Part shown: in pieces, positions 34,045 to 43,645 of the stretch
Position numbering within the stretch: the first letter of the stretch is position 1
Layout of the letters: the number at the start of each line of letters is the position of its first letter
Origin: SURF-24 sp964537965
Lineage (GTDB): Bacteria; Bacteroidota; Ignavibacteria; Ignavibacteriales; SURF-24
Direction of reading: 5' to 3'
Assembly: GCA_964537965.1 (NCBI GenBank)
Contig: CAZIDB010000003.1
Span: forward strand, 1 to 46,839
DNA length: 46,839 nucleotides
Translations under genes and position numbers: made by a program
The notes under the pieces: model-generated
The model's input: only the letters and a program-made list of their open reading frames with translations
Told to the model about the DNA's origin: nothing
The model's database searches: none

Positions 34045-34788
34045 ATGAAGATAAATGTTTTATTCTCTCCTTTATTGGTTGATGAATTATATTTTACCGG
34101 GAAAACCACGGTAGTTATAGATGTTCTAAGAGCTACTTCTACAATAGTAGAAGCTCTTAACAATGGCGCTAAAGAAATTATTCCTGTTAATACTTTTGAA
34201 TTTGCCCTGAAGGCTTCGGGAAGTATTTTCGGCGGACAAACAATTCTTGGCGGTGAAAAGAACACAAAGAAAATTGAAAGTTTCAACCTTGGTAACTCAC
34301 CTCTTGAATATACAAAGGAAGTGGTTGCCGGTAAATCAATAATTTTGTTTACTACCAACGGTTCCAAAGCGATTGTGAAAGCAAAATTCTCAGAGCATCT
34401 TTTAATTTGCGCTTTTACAAACTTATCTAACGTGGCAAAATTCCTGATTGAGAACGGAAAGGATTTTGAGATTTTATGTTCGGGCAGGGCCGGTGGTTTT
34501 AGCATTGAAGATACAATATGTGCCGGAAGATTGATTTCCGAAATTGAAGAACACGGCCGGGAAATAATTTTAAGCGATTCCGCCAGAGCAGCAAAATATC
34601 TTTCAAAGTTTTTAGGCAAGAGTGTTCGTAAAATGCTTGCGGATAGCGAACATGGAAAACTTCTTGCAGAAAATGAATTTCATGCTGATCTGGATTATTG
34701 CTCTAATATAAATACGATGAATCTTCTGCCGGTTTACAACAACGGCTCAATAAAGATTCTTCCGAATAAAAATGAAAGTGAACTTTAA
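34045..34788 (+). CDS. comB: 2-phosphosulfolactate phosphatase family protein
   Basis: 247 residues matching the ComB family: VVIDVLRATSTIVEALNNGA, GGQTILGGEKNTKKI, FNLGNSPLEY, TTNGSKAI, ICSG-like LCSGRAGGFSIEDTICAG. The enzyme removes phosphate from 2-phosphosulfolactate in methanogen coenzyme M synthesis; many bacteria carry a homologue with an unclear role. No other sulfolactate or coenzyme M genes are nearby. Lies between gcvT and ftsK, 17 nt from the latter. Confidence 0.87.
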   Translation: MKINVLFSPLLVDELYFTGKTTVVIDVLRATSTIVEALNNGAKEIIPVNTFEFALKASGSIFGGQTILGGEKNTKKIESFNLGNSPLEYTKEVVAGKSIILFTTNGSKAIVKAKFSEHLLICAFTNLSNVAKFLIENGKDFEILCSGRAGGFSIEDTICAGRLISEIEEHGREIILSDSARAAKYLSKFLGKSVRKMLADSEHGKLLAENEFHADLDYCSNINTMNLLPVYNNGSIKILPNKNESEL

Positions 34789-34805
34789 GAATTTAATTAA
34801 TAGAA

Positions 34806-37262
34806 ATGCCAGTTAAGAAAAAGATAAAAGAGGTAGAAAAATCCGACAGCTATTTTGTTCTATCATTTGAAAAGAAGAAAAAAATTCTCGGCATTTTTGC
34901 CCTGGTTATTGCTGTTCTAATATTTCTTAGTATAATTTCATATTCACGTTACGACCAGGCAAACCTTACTTACCAGTTTACGGATTTGTTCAGAGTATTT
35001 TCACCTGATGAAGGATTTGCCAGACGTGCGGAAAGTACACATAACTGGCTTGGTGTTTTTGGTGCTTACCTTTCAACTTTCTTTGTTACCGGAACACTTG
35101 GATATTTCTCATTGGTGTTTCCTGTTATTATTTTTATCTGGGGTTATATAATTCTTAAGAAAAATAAAAACATCAAATGGGCAATAAACATTTCAAATTT
35201 TTCACTTGTAACGGGAATAATCCTTGCAAGTTTTTTTGGAGTTCTTCGCTTAAAGTTAAATATATTCCCGGAGATATATGAGCTTTCTGGAGGTGTAGGA
35301 GGATATCTTGGACTAGCTCTCGGAAGACTGCTTGGCGGGTTTGGCAGTATCCTTTTATTAGCCACACTTTTTCTCTTTACTTTAATAATTGCAATAGATT
35401 TTAAATTAAGCCGCGTAATTGATTTCATGAAAAGTCTTTTTGAAAAGAGCCAGGAATATGTTGTAAATAAAGACGAATCAAAAACTGAAAGCAACCTTGA
35501 AAAGATTAAGGAACTTAAATCAGAAAAACCGAAAAGAACAAAATTAGTTAAACCCGAACCCGATGAAGAAGCGCCTGCAGAATCTGTTGAAGAAACAAAA
35601 ATTCAAATAGTAAGATCAAGTGAAGTTGGTGTAGTTAAGGAAGAGGAAGAGGAAATATCAGAGCTACCGAAAGCTGAACAAGTTAAAAAGGAAGAGAAGA
35701 AAAAATCTGAACAGCCATCATTACCGGAAATTGATAAAGATGAAGAAGCTAAACTTCCAAATCAGTGGGACGAAATAATCAACTATAAAAAACCTGCTCT
35801 TACATTGTTAGACGCCGCCCCTGAAGAGAATTACAAAGTTGCTGAGGAAGAACTAAAGAAGAATGCAGAACTACTTAAGGAAAAGCTCTCTCTATTTGAT
35901 ATTAAAATTGAAAATATAACTGTTACCCCGGGCCCGGTAGTTACTTTATACGAAATTGTGCCTGAACCCGGAGTTAAGATTAGCAGAATAGTTAGTCTTG
36001 AACACGATATTGCTCTAGCGCTTGCAGCACGGGGAATAAGAATCATTGCACCTATTCCCGGTAAAAGTGCAATAGGTGTGGAAATTCCTAATGCGCAGGC
36101 TGCGTTGGTAAATGCAAGAAGTGTTCTTGGAAAAATAAATGAAGTTAAAGATGAACTTCCGATGGCGCTAGGTAAAACGATCTCAGGAGATGTTTATATA
36201 ACAGATTTATCAAAAATGCCGCACTTATTAATTGCAGGATCAACAGGCTCTGGTAAAAGCGTCGGCATCAACATGATTATTACAAGCTTGCTTTATGCAA
36301 AAGATCCGTCCGATGTAAAATTTGTTATAATCGATCCGAAGAAGATTGAATTATCATTCTATGGTAAATTGAATAAACATTTTTTAGCTGTATCTCCTGA
36401 TCTTGATGAAGAAATTATAACCACACCGCAGAATGCAATATTAATATTAAAGTCCGTAGAATATGAAATGGAAAAACGGTATAACCGTTTGGCAAAAGCC
36501 GGCGTAAGAAATATTGTAGATTATAACCAGAAGATTTCCGACCCTAAGAAAAAGCCTAAAGACACAGAAGATGTTAAGCATTATAAGATGCCTTACATTA
36601 TAGTAATTATAGATGAGTTGGCTGACCTTATGATTACGGCAAGCAAAGAAGTTGAAGAACCGATTGCACGCCTTGCCCAGTTAGCGCGTGCGGTTGGAAT
36701 TCATCTTGTACTTGCAACACAGCGCCCGTCTGTTAATGTTATTACCGGCGTAATTAAGGCTAACTTCAGCGCACGAATGGCTTACCAGGTTGCAACAAAA
36801 ATTGATTCAAGAACAATACTTGATATGAACGGCGCCGAGCAACTGCTTGGCCGCGGTGATATGCTTTTCCTTCCTTCGGGTACACCTAAACCAATCCGTA
36901 TGCAGAATGCTTTTATTTCAACCGAAGAAGTTGAAAAGATTACAAATTACATTTATTCGCAGCCGGGTTATTCAAAAAGATATTTCCTGCCTTCTATGTA
37001 TGAAAAGAAAAAAGAAAGCGCAGGAGGATTTCTCTCAGACCGTGATCCTATGTTTGATGAAGCAGCAAGAGTTATTGTTCGGCATCAGCAGGGTTCGGTT
37101 TCATTACTGCAGAGAAGATTAAAACTTGGTTATTCCCGTGCTGCAAGAATTGTTGATCAGCTTGAAGAGGCCGGAATTGTTGGTCCTGCCGATGGCAGCA
37201 AGGTTCGTTCTGTTCAGGTAGAAGATGAGCAACAACTGGAAACAATTTTACGGGCATTGTAG
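34806..37262 (+). CDS. ftsK: DNA translocase FtsK/SpoIIIE
   Basis: 818 residues. About four membrane segments in residues 28-205, an acidic/lysine-rich linker (about 220-310), then the motor: alpha/beta domain, Walker A GSTGSGKS (478-485), Walker B IVIIDELADLM, and the conserved LATQRPSVNVITGVIKANF. The C-terminal gamma winged helix (about 745-818: VSLLQRRLKLGYSRAARIVD) reads KOPS-type polar sequences. Coordinates chromosome dimer resolution and division. Confidence 0.95.
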   Translation: MPVKKKIKEVEKSDSYFVLSFEKKKKILGIFALVIAVLIFLSIISYSRYDQANLTYQFTDLFRVFSPDEGFARRAESTHNWLGVFGAYLSTFFVTGTLGYFSLVFPVIIFIWGYIILKKNKNIKWAINISNFSLVTGIILASFFGVLRLKLNIFPEIYELSGGVGGYLGLALGRLLGGFGSILLLATLFLFTLIIAIDFKLSRVIDFMKSLFEKSQEYVVNKDESKTESNLEKIKELKSEKPKRTKLVKPEPDEEAPAESVEETKIQIVRSSEVGVVKEEEEEISELPKAEQVKKEEKKKSEQPSLPEIDKDEEAKLPNQWDEIINYKKPALTLLDAAPEENYKVAEEELKKNAELLKEKLSLFDIKIENITVTPGPVVTLYEIVPEPGVKISRIVSLEHDIALALAARGIRIIAPIPGKSAIGVEIPNAQAALVNARSVLGKINEVKDELPMALGKTISGDVYITDLSKMPHLLIAGSTGSGKSVGINMIITSLLYAKDPSDVKFVIIDPKKIELSFYGKLNKHFLAVSPDLDEEIITTPQNAILILKSVEYEMEKRYNRLAKAGVRNIVDYNQKISDPKKKPKDTEDVKHYKMPYIIVIIDELADLMITASKEVEEPIARLAQLARAVGIHLVLATQRPSVNVITGVIKANFSARMAYQVATKIDSRTILDMNGAEQLLGRGDMLFLPSGTPKPIRMQNAFISTEEVEKITNYIYSQPGYSKRYFLPSMYEKKKESAGGFLSDRDPMFDEAARVIVRHQQGSVSLLQRRLKLGYSRAARIVDQLEEAGIVGPADGSKVRSVQVEDEQQLETILRAL

Positions 37263-37285
37263 TAAGAGAAATAGTAATACATTTG
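37257..37285 (+). promoter_or_regulatory. Possible lolA promoter
   Basis: TTG (37257-37259) then TACATTTG (37278-37285), an 18-nt spacing; the first element lies at the end of ftsK. Weaker match than the three N20 promoters. Confidence 0.35.
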
Positions 37286-37297
37286 AAAGGATTTTGA

Positions 37298-37930
37298 ATG
37301 TTAAAAAGTTTAAGCCTGAGAGTTTTAGTAATATTTTTATTCGCTTCATGCATTTTTGGGCAATCTGCCCAGGATGTTGTTAAAAAGATTCAGAATAAAT
37401 TTGAAAGCATTTATAATTTAACGGCAGATTTTACACAGGCATCTGTAATCCCCGGTAGTAAATCATCTGCTAAAAATACCGGTAAGATATATTTCCAGAA
37501 AGAAAATAAATACAGGATTGAATTTAAAAGTATGGAAATAATTTCCGATGGCGCTACAATATGGAATTATAACAAGAAAGCAAAAAAAGTTGTTATCAAC
37601 AACGCAGATGACGAATCGAACAGCTTCTCTCTTAAAAATCTTATAATTGATTACCCCAACCAAAGCACCGCTTCCTTGCTTGGCAATGAAAAAATAAACG
37701 GTCAGGAATTTACCGTTATAAATCTTAAACCGAAAAGCAAAGAGAGCAATTTTGAAGCGATAAAGATCTGGAGCAGCGCCGATGGAATGGTCCGCAAAGC
37801 CGAGATTGTTGATAATAACAGGGCTTCACTGATTTTTGAATTATCATCAATTGATACCGACAGAAAGATTTCACCAGATAAATTTGTTTTCAAAAAACCG
37901 GCAGGAACAGAAGTTATTGACCTTAGATAA
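37298..37930 (+). CDS. lolA: Outer-membrane lipoprotein carrier LolA
   Basis: 210 residues with a signal peptide (1-21, ending CIFGQ). The mature part matches LolA: AQDVVKKIQNKFESIYNLTA, DFTQAS, GKIYFQKENKYRIEF, DGATIWNYNKKAKKVVI. Carries lipoproteins across the periplasm. AAAGGA precedes the ATG. Immediately after ftsK, a common neighbour arrangement. Overlaps the next gene by 14 nt. Confidence 0.9.
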   Translation: MLKSLSLRVLVIFLFASCIFGQSAQDVVKKIQNKFESIYNLTADFTQASVIPGSKSSAKNTGKIYFQKENKYRIEFKSMEIISDGATIWNYNKKAKKVVINNADDESNSFSLKNLIIDYPNQSTASLLGNEKINGQEFTVINLKPKSKESNFEAIKIWSSADGMVRKAEIVDNNRASLIFELSSIDTDRKISPDKFVFKKPAGTEVIDLR

Positions 37931-38945
37931 TAAAAATCCGTTACAATTAAAAAAAATCTTAGGACTGGTATTTACATTCCTGCTGACGGGATTGTTTTTG
38001 GTTATTGCTTTTTACGGTGTCGATTTTAGCAAGATGCTTTTTTTCATTTCTAACGCTTCAATCTTCTGGATGATTGTTCTTGTCTTCAGCCTGCTCGCTT
38101 CTCATTACATACGTGCATTAAGATGGAAAATAATTTTAAGTTCAGTTAAACCGGATTCTTCAACATTAAACCTGTTCGGCGCACTTATGGTTGGTTACGG
38201 AGTTAATTGCGCGGTTCCACGTCTTGGTGAAGTATCAAGAGCAGTTGTGCTTGGCAAATGGGAAAAAATTTCCACAACTTCAACAATCGGTACGGTTATT
38301 CTTGAAAGAGTAATAGATATGCTTTCATTCGCATTTGCCGTTGTAATAAGCGTATTTATATGGAGCGGCGACCTTTACCAGAATTTTCCATGGCTGCGCA
38401 GTTCTTTATATATTGTTATTGCTTTAATGTTGTTGCTGTTTTTTTTTCTCATTCTTCTTGTTAGATTAAAAGAAAAATTTTATAACGCAATAATTAAATT
38501 TGTCGGAAAGATTTCGGAGAAACTTGCTCATAAGCTTGCTTCAACTTTTGAAATGCTCATTCTTGGATTTGCAAGTCTTAAGGGAGTAAAAAATTATATG
38601 CTTACTTTTTCCCTTACCTTGCTGATGTTTATTTTTTACTGGTTGAATTCTTACATCGGGTTTTTTATTGTTGGGATGGACCAGGTGACGAATGTAAATC
38701 TTGGTATGGCGTGGATAATTATGAGCATAAGCTCAATAGGAGTAATGATTCCGACTCCCGGCGGAACAGGTTCTTATCATACTTTGGTAAAATCTGTGCT
38801 GGTTCTCCTTTTCGGTTTTGATGAGGCAATCAGTCTTGCATATGCAGTACTTACTCATATTATATCTTATGTTCTTTTTGTTGCTGCGGCATTGTTTTTT
38901 TTCTTTTACCTGAATAAAAAATTCTCAGTAAAACCTGTTAACTAA
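37917..38945 (+). CDS. Flippase-like membrane protein (UPF0104/LPG synthase TM family)
   Basis: 342 residues and about eight membrane helices. Family marks: SHYIRALRWKIIL near residue 60, YGVNCAVPRLGEVSRAVVLG, and IMIPTPGGTG-like GVMIPTPGGTGSYHTL near residue 280. Relatives form the transmembrane flippase domain of lysylphosphatidylglycerol synthase or lipid-transport proteins of unknown substrate. The frame is open up to a TTG at 37836 deep inside lolA; the TTG at 37917, with AGGAAC upstream, gives a normal-length protein and is preferred. Confidence 0.8.
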   Translation: MTLDNKNPLQLKKILGLVFTFLLTGLFLVIAFYGVDFSKMLFFISNASIFWMIVLVFSLLASHYIRALRWKIILSSVKPDSSTLNLFGALMVGYGVNCAVPRLGEVSRAVVLGKWEKISTTSTIGTVILERVIDMLSFAFAVVISVFIWSGDLYQNFPWLRSSLYIVIALMLLLFFFLILLVRLKEKFYNAIIKFVGKISEKLAHKLASTFEMLILGFASLKGVKNYMLTFSLTLLMFIFYWLNSYIGFFIVGMDQVTNVNLGMAWIIMSISSIGVMIPTPGGTGSYHTLVKSVLVLLFGFDEAISLAYAVLTHIISYVLFVAAALFFFFYLNKKFSVKPVN

Positions 38946-38952
38946 AAAGTGA

Positions 38953-39600
38953 ATGAATAAAATGAAAAAATTATTTTACCTTACTCTTATTTTTACCGGC
39001 GTTGCATTTGGGCAAGTTGATTTAAGTGCAGGAATGGGTATCAACTTTACTTCTTTTGCTTCTTTAAATGATTACATCAGTTCGGTAAACAACCAGGACC
39101 TTGCAAGTTTCAATTCTAATGTGGAGTTTTTTTATGAAGCCGGTTACCAGATTAAAGATAATTTTATGCTGGGGATAGACTATTCTTTTTCACTTTATTC
39201 TTACACAAATGATTTTTACGGCCTGGGAAAATTCAAGTTTGATTATAACCTGCATTCTCCTACACTTATGGCTTATTACGTTATTAAAGGTGAAGGTTAT
39301 AAATTTAAACTTGGCGGAGGGGCAGGAATAAGACATATTGTATGCGAGCAGACTTTACCGCAGTCAACTTTATCTGAAACATATACAGCAACCGGTTTTG
39401 GTGCTTTATTAAAAGCGGAGGGAAATACTGCATTAGGGCAAAACGTTTTCGCCTTAATTGCATTTTCATTAAAAATGGATTTCCCTGGAACACCTAAAAA
39501 TTCAGGTAAAGCAATCTCGTACAGGCAATCAGGAATTAACGAAGTAGATATAAACTCATTTACTGCCGGTGTTAGGCTTGGCGTAATGTATACTTTTTAA
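38953..39600 (+). CDS. Outer-membrane beta-barrel protein
   Basis: 215 residues with a signal peptide (1-20, ending GVAFGQ). Amphipathic strands (EFFYEAGYQIKDNFMLGIDY, FKLGGGAGIRHI) and a last strand AGVRLGVMYTF ending in Phe, typical of outer-membrane barrels. Function unknown. In-frame ATGs at 38953 and 38962 are both possible. Sits between two envelope genes and only 7 nt after the flippase-like gene. Confidence 0.65.
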   Translation: MNKMKKLFYLTLIFTGVAFGQVDLSAGMGINFTSFASLNDYISSVNNQDLASFNSNVEFFYEAGYQIKDNFMLGIDYSFSLYSYTNDFYGLGKFKFDYNLHSPTLMAYYVIKGEGYKFKLGGGAGIRHIVCEQTLPQSTLSETYTATGFGALLKAEGNTALGQNVFALIAFSLKMDFPGTPKNSGKAISYRQSGINEVDINSFTAGVRLGVMYTF

Positions 39601-39609
39601 GGAGAAATT

Positions 39610-40458
39610 GTGAATATAATTGAAGCTATCTTCCTTGGGCTAATACAGGGGTTGACAGAATTTTTACCGATCAGCAGCACCGCGCATCTTACAATTGCGG
39701 GCAAAGTATTAAACCTTATTTCACCTGAAAACCCTGAAAGATGGACCGCTTTCATTGCTGTAATGCAATTAGGTACAATGCTGGCGGTAATAATTTATTT
39801 CTGGAAAGACCTGTTTTATATTACTAAGGAATTCTTAAAAGAGAATTTTATAGAAAGAAAAACATTTACAAAACAGAATCTTAACTCAAGACTCGGATGG
39901 TACATTATAATCGGAACAATCCCGATTGTGTTTATTGGGTTGCTGTTTAAGGATTTTATTGAAGGCGCATTTACCAAAGACTTAGTGGTTATTTCATTCA
40001 GTTTAATTGTGCTTGGAATTCTTTTGGCAGTGGCGGAAAGAATCGGGAATTTTAAAAAGGATATTGAAAAACTTACTTGGTTTGATGCTTTGATTATAGG
40101 TATTGCTCAGGCGGTTGCATTAATCCCCGGCTCATCCCGTTCCGGCACTACTATCACTGCAAGTTTATTCCTTGGTTTAACAAGGGAAACCGCCGCAAGG
40201 TTTTCTTTTCTTCTAAGTATTCCGGCGGTTCTTGCAAGCGGCTTACTACAGTTTGTTGAATCCGTAAAATACCTGAATCAATCAATGGCATTAAATCTTC
40301 TGGTAGCTACAATTACATCGGTAATAAGCGGTTATTTTGCAATTGATTTCCTTTTAAAATTTTTAAGAAAAAACACTACTTTTGTTTTTGTTTTTTACAG
40401 GATAGTAATAGGAATAATTATCCTTGGTTTAATATTTTTAAATTATATTTCCCGTTAA
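39610..40458 (+). CDS. uppP: Undecaprenyl-diphosphatase
   Basis: 282 residues, polytopic BacA-type enzyme recycling undecaprenyl pyrophosphate for cell-wall synthesis. Active-site motifs: LTEFLPISSTAHLTIAG (about 15-31) and PGSSRSGTTITASLFLGL (about 174-191). GTG start supported by GGAGAAATT immediately before it. Confidence 0.95.
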   Translation: MNIIEAIFLGLIQGLTEFLPISSTAHLTIAGKVLNLISPENPERWTAFIAVMQLGTMLAVIIYFWKDLFYITKEFLKENFIERKTFTKQNLNSRLGWYIIIGTIPIVFIGLLFKDFIEGAFTKDLVVISFSLIVLGILLAVAERIGNFKKDIEKLTWFDALIIGIAQAVALIPGSSRSGTTITASLFLGLTRETAARFSFLLSIPAVLASGLLQFVESVKYLNQSMALNLLVATITSVISGYFAIDFLLKFLRKNTTFVFVFYRIVIGIIILGLIFLNYISR

Positions 40459-40479
40459 TAAAATTATAATGGAGTTAAT

Positions 40480-41178
40480 ATGATAAGATTTCTTTTTTCA
40501 ATGCTTGTTCTTGCCTGCTTGTTAGGTTGCAACGAAACAAAAAAAGCAGATGAAGCAGATACACAGAATAGCGATTCACTTAAAACAAAGGAGATGAGTG
40601 TGGACTTTACCGCTATAGACAAATTATTTCCAACTGCAGATGATTCTGTTGCTGTTGGTATAATAAAAACAAAATTCGGAACAATTGAAGTTGAATTATT
40701 TTCAAAAGATGCTCCGAAAACAGTTAAGAATTTTATCGGGCTTTCATTAACCGGTTATTATAATGGTGTAATATTCCATCGTGTTGCAAAAGGATTTGTA
40801 ATACAGGGTGGTGATCCTACAGGAACCGGCGCAGGCGGTACGAGCATTTACGGGGATACATTTGAGGATGAATTAAATTCCGAAACTAAAAGTTACAAAG
40901 ACGGTTACCAGCGCGGAGTTTTAGCAATGGCAAATAAAGGACCAAACACTAACTCTTCGCAGTTTTTTATAATGCTAACAGAAGTAAGTCAGATGCCAAA
41001 GAACTATACTATTTTCGGTAAGGTAGTTAAAGGAATGGAAGTGGTTGATAAAATCGGCGCTTCTAAAATTACTCCGGTTATGAGCCAGAATGATGGAAAA
41101 CCGGTTGAACCTATTGCAATGGAAAATGTTACGGTTGAAAAAAGAGAAAAGAAAATCAACAGCATCTTCGATAAGTAA
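40480..41178 (+). CDS. Peptidyl-prolyl cis-trans isomerase, cyclophilin-type lipoprotein
   Basis: 232 residues. Lipobox LLGC with C17 marks a lipoprotein anchored in the envelope. Cyclophilin core: FSKDAPKTVKNFIGL, FHRVAKGFVIQGGDPTGTGA (active-site region) and NTNSSQFFIML, ending with TIFGKVVKGMEVVDKI. Helps fold periplasmic or outer-membrane proteins. Confidence 0.92.
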   Translation: MIRFLFSMLVLACLLGCNETKKADEADTQNSDSLKTKEMSVDFTAIDKLFPTADDSVAVGIIKTKFGTIEVELFSKDAPKTVKNFIGLSLTGYYNGVIFHRVAKGFVIQGGDPTGTGAGGTSIYGDTFEDELNSETKSYKDGYQRGVLAMANKGPNTNSSQFFIMLTEVSQMPKNYTIFGKVVKGMEVVDKIGASKITPVMSQNDGKPVEPIAMENVTVEKREKKINSIFDK

Positions 41179-41209
41179 GAGTTCTTAAATAATCCTTTTA
41201 AAGAATAAT

Positions 41210-41236
41210 TAACCGGGTAGCCCAGCTATCTGGTTA
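41210..41236 (+). terminator. Stable hairpin in the ppi-holA gap
   Basis: Twelve-bp stem TAACCGGGTAGC / GCTATCTGGTTA (two G-U pairs) with a 3-nt loop CCA. No T-tract, so a role in mRNA 3'-end stability is as likely as termination. Confidence 0.45.
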
Positions 41237-41269
41237 TATCCATTGATTCTAATTCCATTTTAAATTTAA

Positions 41270-42295
41270 ATGGCAAAACAAAAAAAAGAAATTCCGTCAA
41301 TTTATTCTATCGGGAAATATCTAAAGCCTGATTCGCTGTTACAGATATATTTTTTCTGCGGTAATGATACTTTTGCAATTGAAAGCGCTACAAAAGCCCT
41401 GGAAAAAATCATCCAGCCTTTATTAGCATCCGACTTTGACAAGGAAACAATCAACGGCAATGAGTGTTCTGTAGTTGATCTTATGGATATTGCTTCTTCA
41501 TTTCCTTTCGGATCCGAAAAGAAATTAATAGTGCTTAAGGATTTTGACGAGCTTAAAGGAGATAAAAAACAATTTAGTTCTTATGTAAAAAATCCGTCGC
41601 CCTCAACTATTTTAATCATAAATAAATACACAGAAGTAAGTAACCCTGAGTCGGAGCCGTATACTTCCCTGTATGAAAAAAAATATATTTTCGAGGCAAA
41701 TGAGTTAAAAGGAAATGAGCTAAGCAACTGGATAGTAAAGTATGCTGCAAAGAATAATAAGACAATTTCAACTGATAATGCTTTAGCTTTAATTGATATT
41801 GTCGGCGAAAACCGTTCTATGGTTGAAATGCAGATTCAAAAGATTTTTTCTTACTTGGGAACAAATAAAGAAATAACGCTGGAAATTATAAGAAGCTTGT
41901 CCTCCCGGTTGAAACAGTATAATATTTTTGATTTGTGGGGTGCAATCGGAAAAAGAAATAAAGCAAGAGCACTGGAAATTACGCTTAATATTATGGGGCA
42001 GGATGATGAAGCTAAACAGGCGCTGTACATTATAGTGATGCTGAATAAATATTTTACTTCTTTGGCTCAGATACCAGAACTGGAAAAAGAAAACAGTAAT
42101 GAATTTGCAAAAGCAAAATTAATCGGAACACATCCTTTCTTTTATAAAGATTATGTTAAAGCAAGCGCATTTTTTAATGAAAAGAAATTAAAGAATATCT
42201 TTCAGTCGCTTATGGAAGCGGATATGACAATGAAGTCAACAACTTCAGATCCTAAAGCGGTTATTACTCTTCTTATAACCAAATTATTTATTTAA
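41270..42295 (+). CDS. holA: DNA polymerase III subunit delta
   Basis: 341 residues. The clamp-loader delta pattern is visible: YFFCGNDTFAIESATKALEK, FGSEKKLIVLKDFDEL, and the helical region LALIDIVGENRSMVEMQIQK followed by YNIFDLWGAIGKRNKARALE. Opens the sliding clamp. The ATG follows an AT-rich leader without a clear ribosome binding site. Confidence 0.88.
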   Translation: MAKQKKEIPSIYSIGKYLKPDSLLQIYFFCGNDTFAIESATKALEKIIQPLLASDFDKETINGNECSVVDLMDIASSFPFGSEKKLIVLKDFDELKGDKKQFSSYVKNPSPSTILIINKYTEVSNPESEPYTSLYEKKYIFEANELKGNELSNWIVKYAAKNNKTISTDNALALIDIVGENRSMVEMQIQKIFSYLGTNKEITLEIIRSLSSRLKQYNIFDLWGAIGKRNKARALEITLNIMGQDDEAKQALYIIVMLNKYFTSLAQIPELEKENSNEFAKAKLIGTHPFFYKDYVKASAFFNEKKLKNIFQSLMEADMTMKSTTSDPKAVITLLITKLFI

Positions 42296-42396
42296 AGTAA
42301 GCAGCAATGTGGGGGATTATTGATTTTACAGCATCATTTCATTAAAATTGACCTGGAAAAAGTGAAACTATTTTTAATCATAAGAGTATAAAACTA

Positions 42397-42978
42397 TTGA
42401 ATAAAAGATTATCTGAACTGACAGATGAAGAATTGATAAGTGAATTTCAGAATAATAACACTGTTGAAGCTTATGAGTTACTGGTTAAAAGATACAAAGA
42501 TTCTCTTATGAACTTTGTTTACAGATTTACTGGTGATAAAGATGTAAGTTCCGATATTGTACAGGATACTATGATAAGGTTTTATTTGAATAAGGATTCG
42601 TATAAATCATTTGCCAAATTTTCAACCTGGATTTACACTATCGCCTCAAATCTTGCAAAAAATGAATTGAAAAGAAGAAAAAGAAGAAAAATTTATTCAA
42701 TTGACCATGATGCAGATGAACCAGAAATAGTTATAAAAGATAAATTGCCGTTGCCGGATAAGCTGGCAGACAGTGATATTAAAAATAAGATTATTGAAAA
42801 TGCCCTTACAAAAGTAAAACCTGTTTACAGGGAAGTTGTCGTTCTTAGAGATGTGCAGGACCTTAGCTACGAAGAAATCGCTGAAATAACCGGGCTCTCC
42901 ATTGGAACTGTTAAATCAAGAATCAATCGCGGCAGGAATCATCTCCAGAAACTATTAAAACATATTTATAATGAGTAG
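42397..42978 (+). CDS. RNA polymerase sigma factor, ECF type
   Basis: 193 residues: sigma region 2 (about 22-90: VYRFTGDKDVSSDIVQDTMI, then FSTWIYTIASNLAKNELKRR) and region 4 (about 130-185: YREVVVLRDVQDLSYEEIAE, GLSIGTVKSRINRGRNHLQK). TTG start as drawn; no other suitable start nearby. Five nt before a membrane protein that looks like its anti-sigma partner. Confidence 0.92.
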   Translation: MNKRLSELTDEELISEFQNNNTVEAYELLVKRYKDSLMNFVYRFTGDKDVSSDIVQDTMIRFYLNKDSYKSFAKFSTWIYTIASNLAKNELKRRKRRKIYSIDHDADEPEIVIKDKLPLPDKLADSDIKNKIIENALTKVKPVYREVVVLRDVQDLSYEEIAEITGLSIGTVKSRINRGRNHLQKLLKHIYNE

Positions 42979-42983
42979 CGCCT

Positions 42984-43619
42984 ATGATTAAAAACTACAA
43001 TTTGAAGACTGACATGGAAAACAAAATTGTAAACTCGTTAAAAAATCTTCCAAGAGTTACAGTTCCTGAAGATTTTGAAATTAAACTTAAGCATCGATTA
43101 AATACATTGCCGCCTCCGGTAAAAAGTAAAAAATTCTTCGGCTTTAACCTGAACAGAAGTTTAATCCCTGCTTTCGGATTAGTTGCAAGCGTACTCCTGA
43201 TTTTTTCATTGTTTTATTTCCGTAGCATAACTGAAATAAATAAAAAACAGAATAATTTACCGGCTTCAGGTGAGGTCGATAAAACAGTGGTTCAACCTGA
43301 AAATGCTAATGTTAAAATTGAGAAGGAAAGCAAAAGCGACTTCACCTTAGAGGCTCCGGATAAAGTTATTGAAATGCCTGTTTCAGGCGCTTCAAAAGAA
43401 AGCAAGGCAAGACTTAAGGAATTAATTTCAACAGTCCGTGGAAGAAATGTTGACCAGAGTTTAAGCGCCCGCCCGGAATCCAGTTCAATTTATGGAGAAA
43501 ATCCAACGCAACCAGTCCAGTTCAATGAATATAATCCGTTTAGGGAGAGTGACAGGGTTATTGAGAAACCTGCAGCATCAAAAGATACCTTGAATAAAGC
43601 AAAGGTTAAAAAGAAATAA
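42984..43619 (+). CDS. Single-pass membrane protein, putative anti-sigma factor
   Basis: 211 residues. An N-terminal cytoplasmic part (1-59; VPEDFEIKLKHRLNTLPPP is reminiscent of anti-sigma starts) is followed by one membrane helix (about 60-79) and a low-complexity external part. Position directly behind an ECF sigma gene suggests an anti-sigma role, but no zinc-binding HxxxCxxC motif is present. ATGs at 42984 and 43014 are both possible. Confidence 0.6.
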   Translation: MIKNYNLKTDMENKIVNSLKNLPRVTVPEDFEIKLKHRLNTLPPPVKSKKFFGFNLNRSLIPAFGLVASVLLIFSLFYFRSITEINKKQNNLPASGEVDKTVVQPENANVKIEKESKSDFTLEAPDKVIEMPVSGASKESKARLKELISTVRGRNVDQSLSARPESSSIYGENPTQPVQFNEYNPFRESDRVIEKPAASKDTLNKAKVKKK

Positions 43620-43645
43620 AAAGGAGCTATTAAGCTCCTTTTTTA
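43617..43645 (+). terminator. Strong intrinsic terminator
   Basis: Stem AAGGAGCT (43621-43628) / AGCTCCTT (43633-43640), loop ATTA, extended by flanking A/T pairs and followed by TTTT. Closes the sigma/anti-sigma operon. Confidence 0.85.

Noticed and set aside
34127..34159. Inverted repeat TAAGAG..CTTCTAC-AATA-GTAGAAG..CTCTTA in comB
   Set aside because: It lies in the conserved DVLRATSTIVEAL coding motif; there is no sign of a regulatory role.
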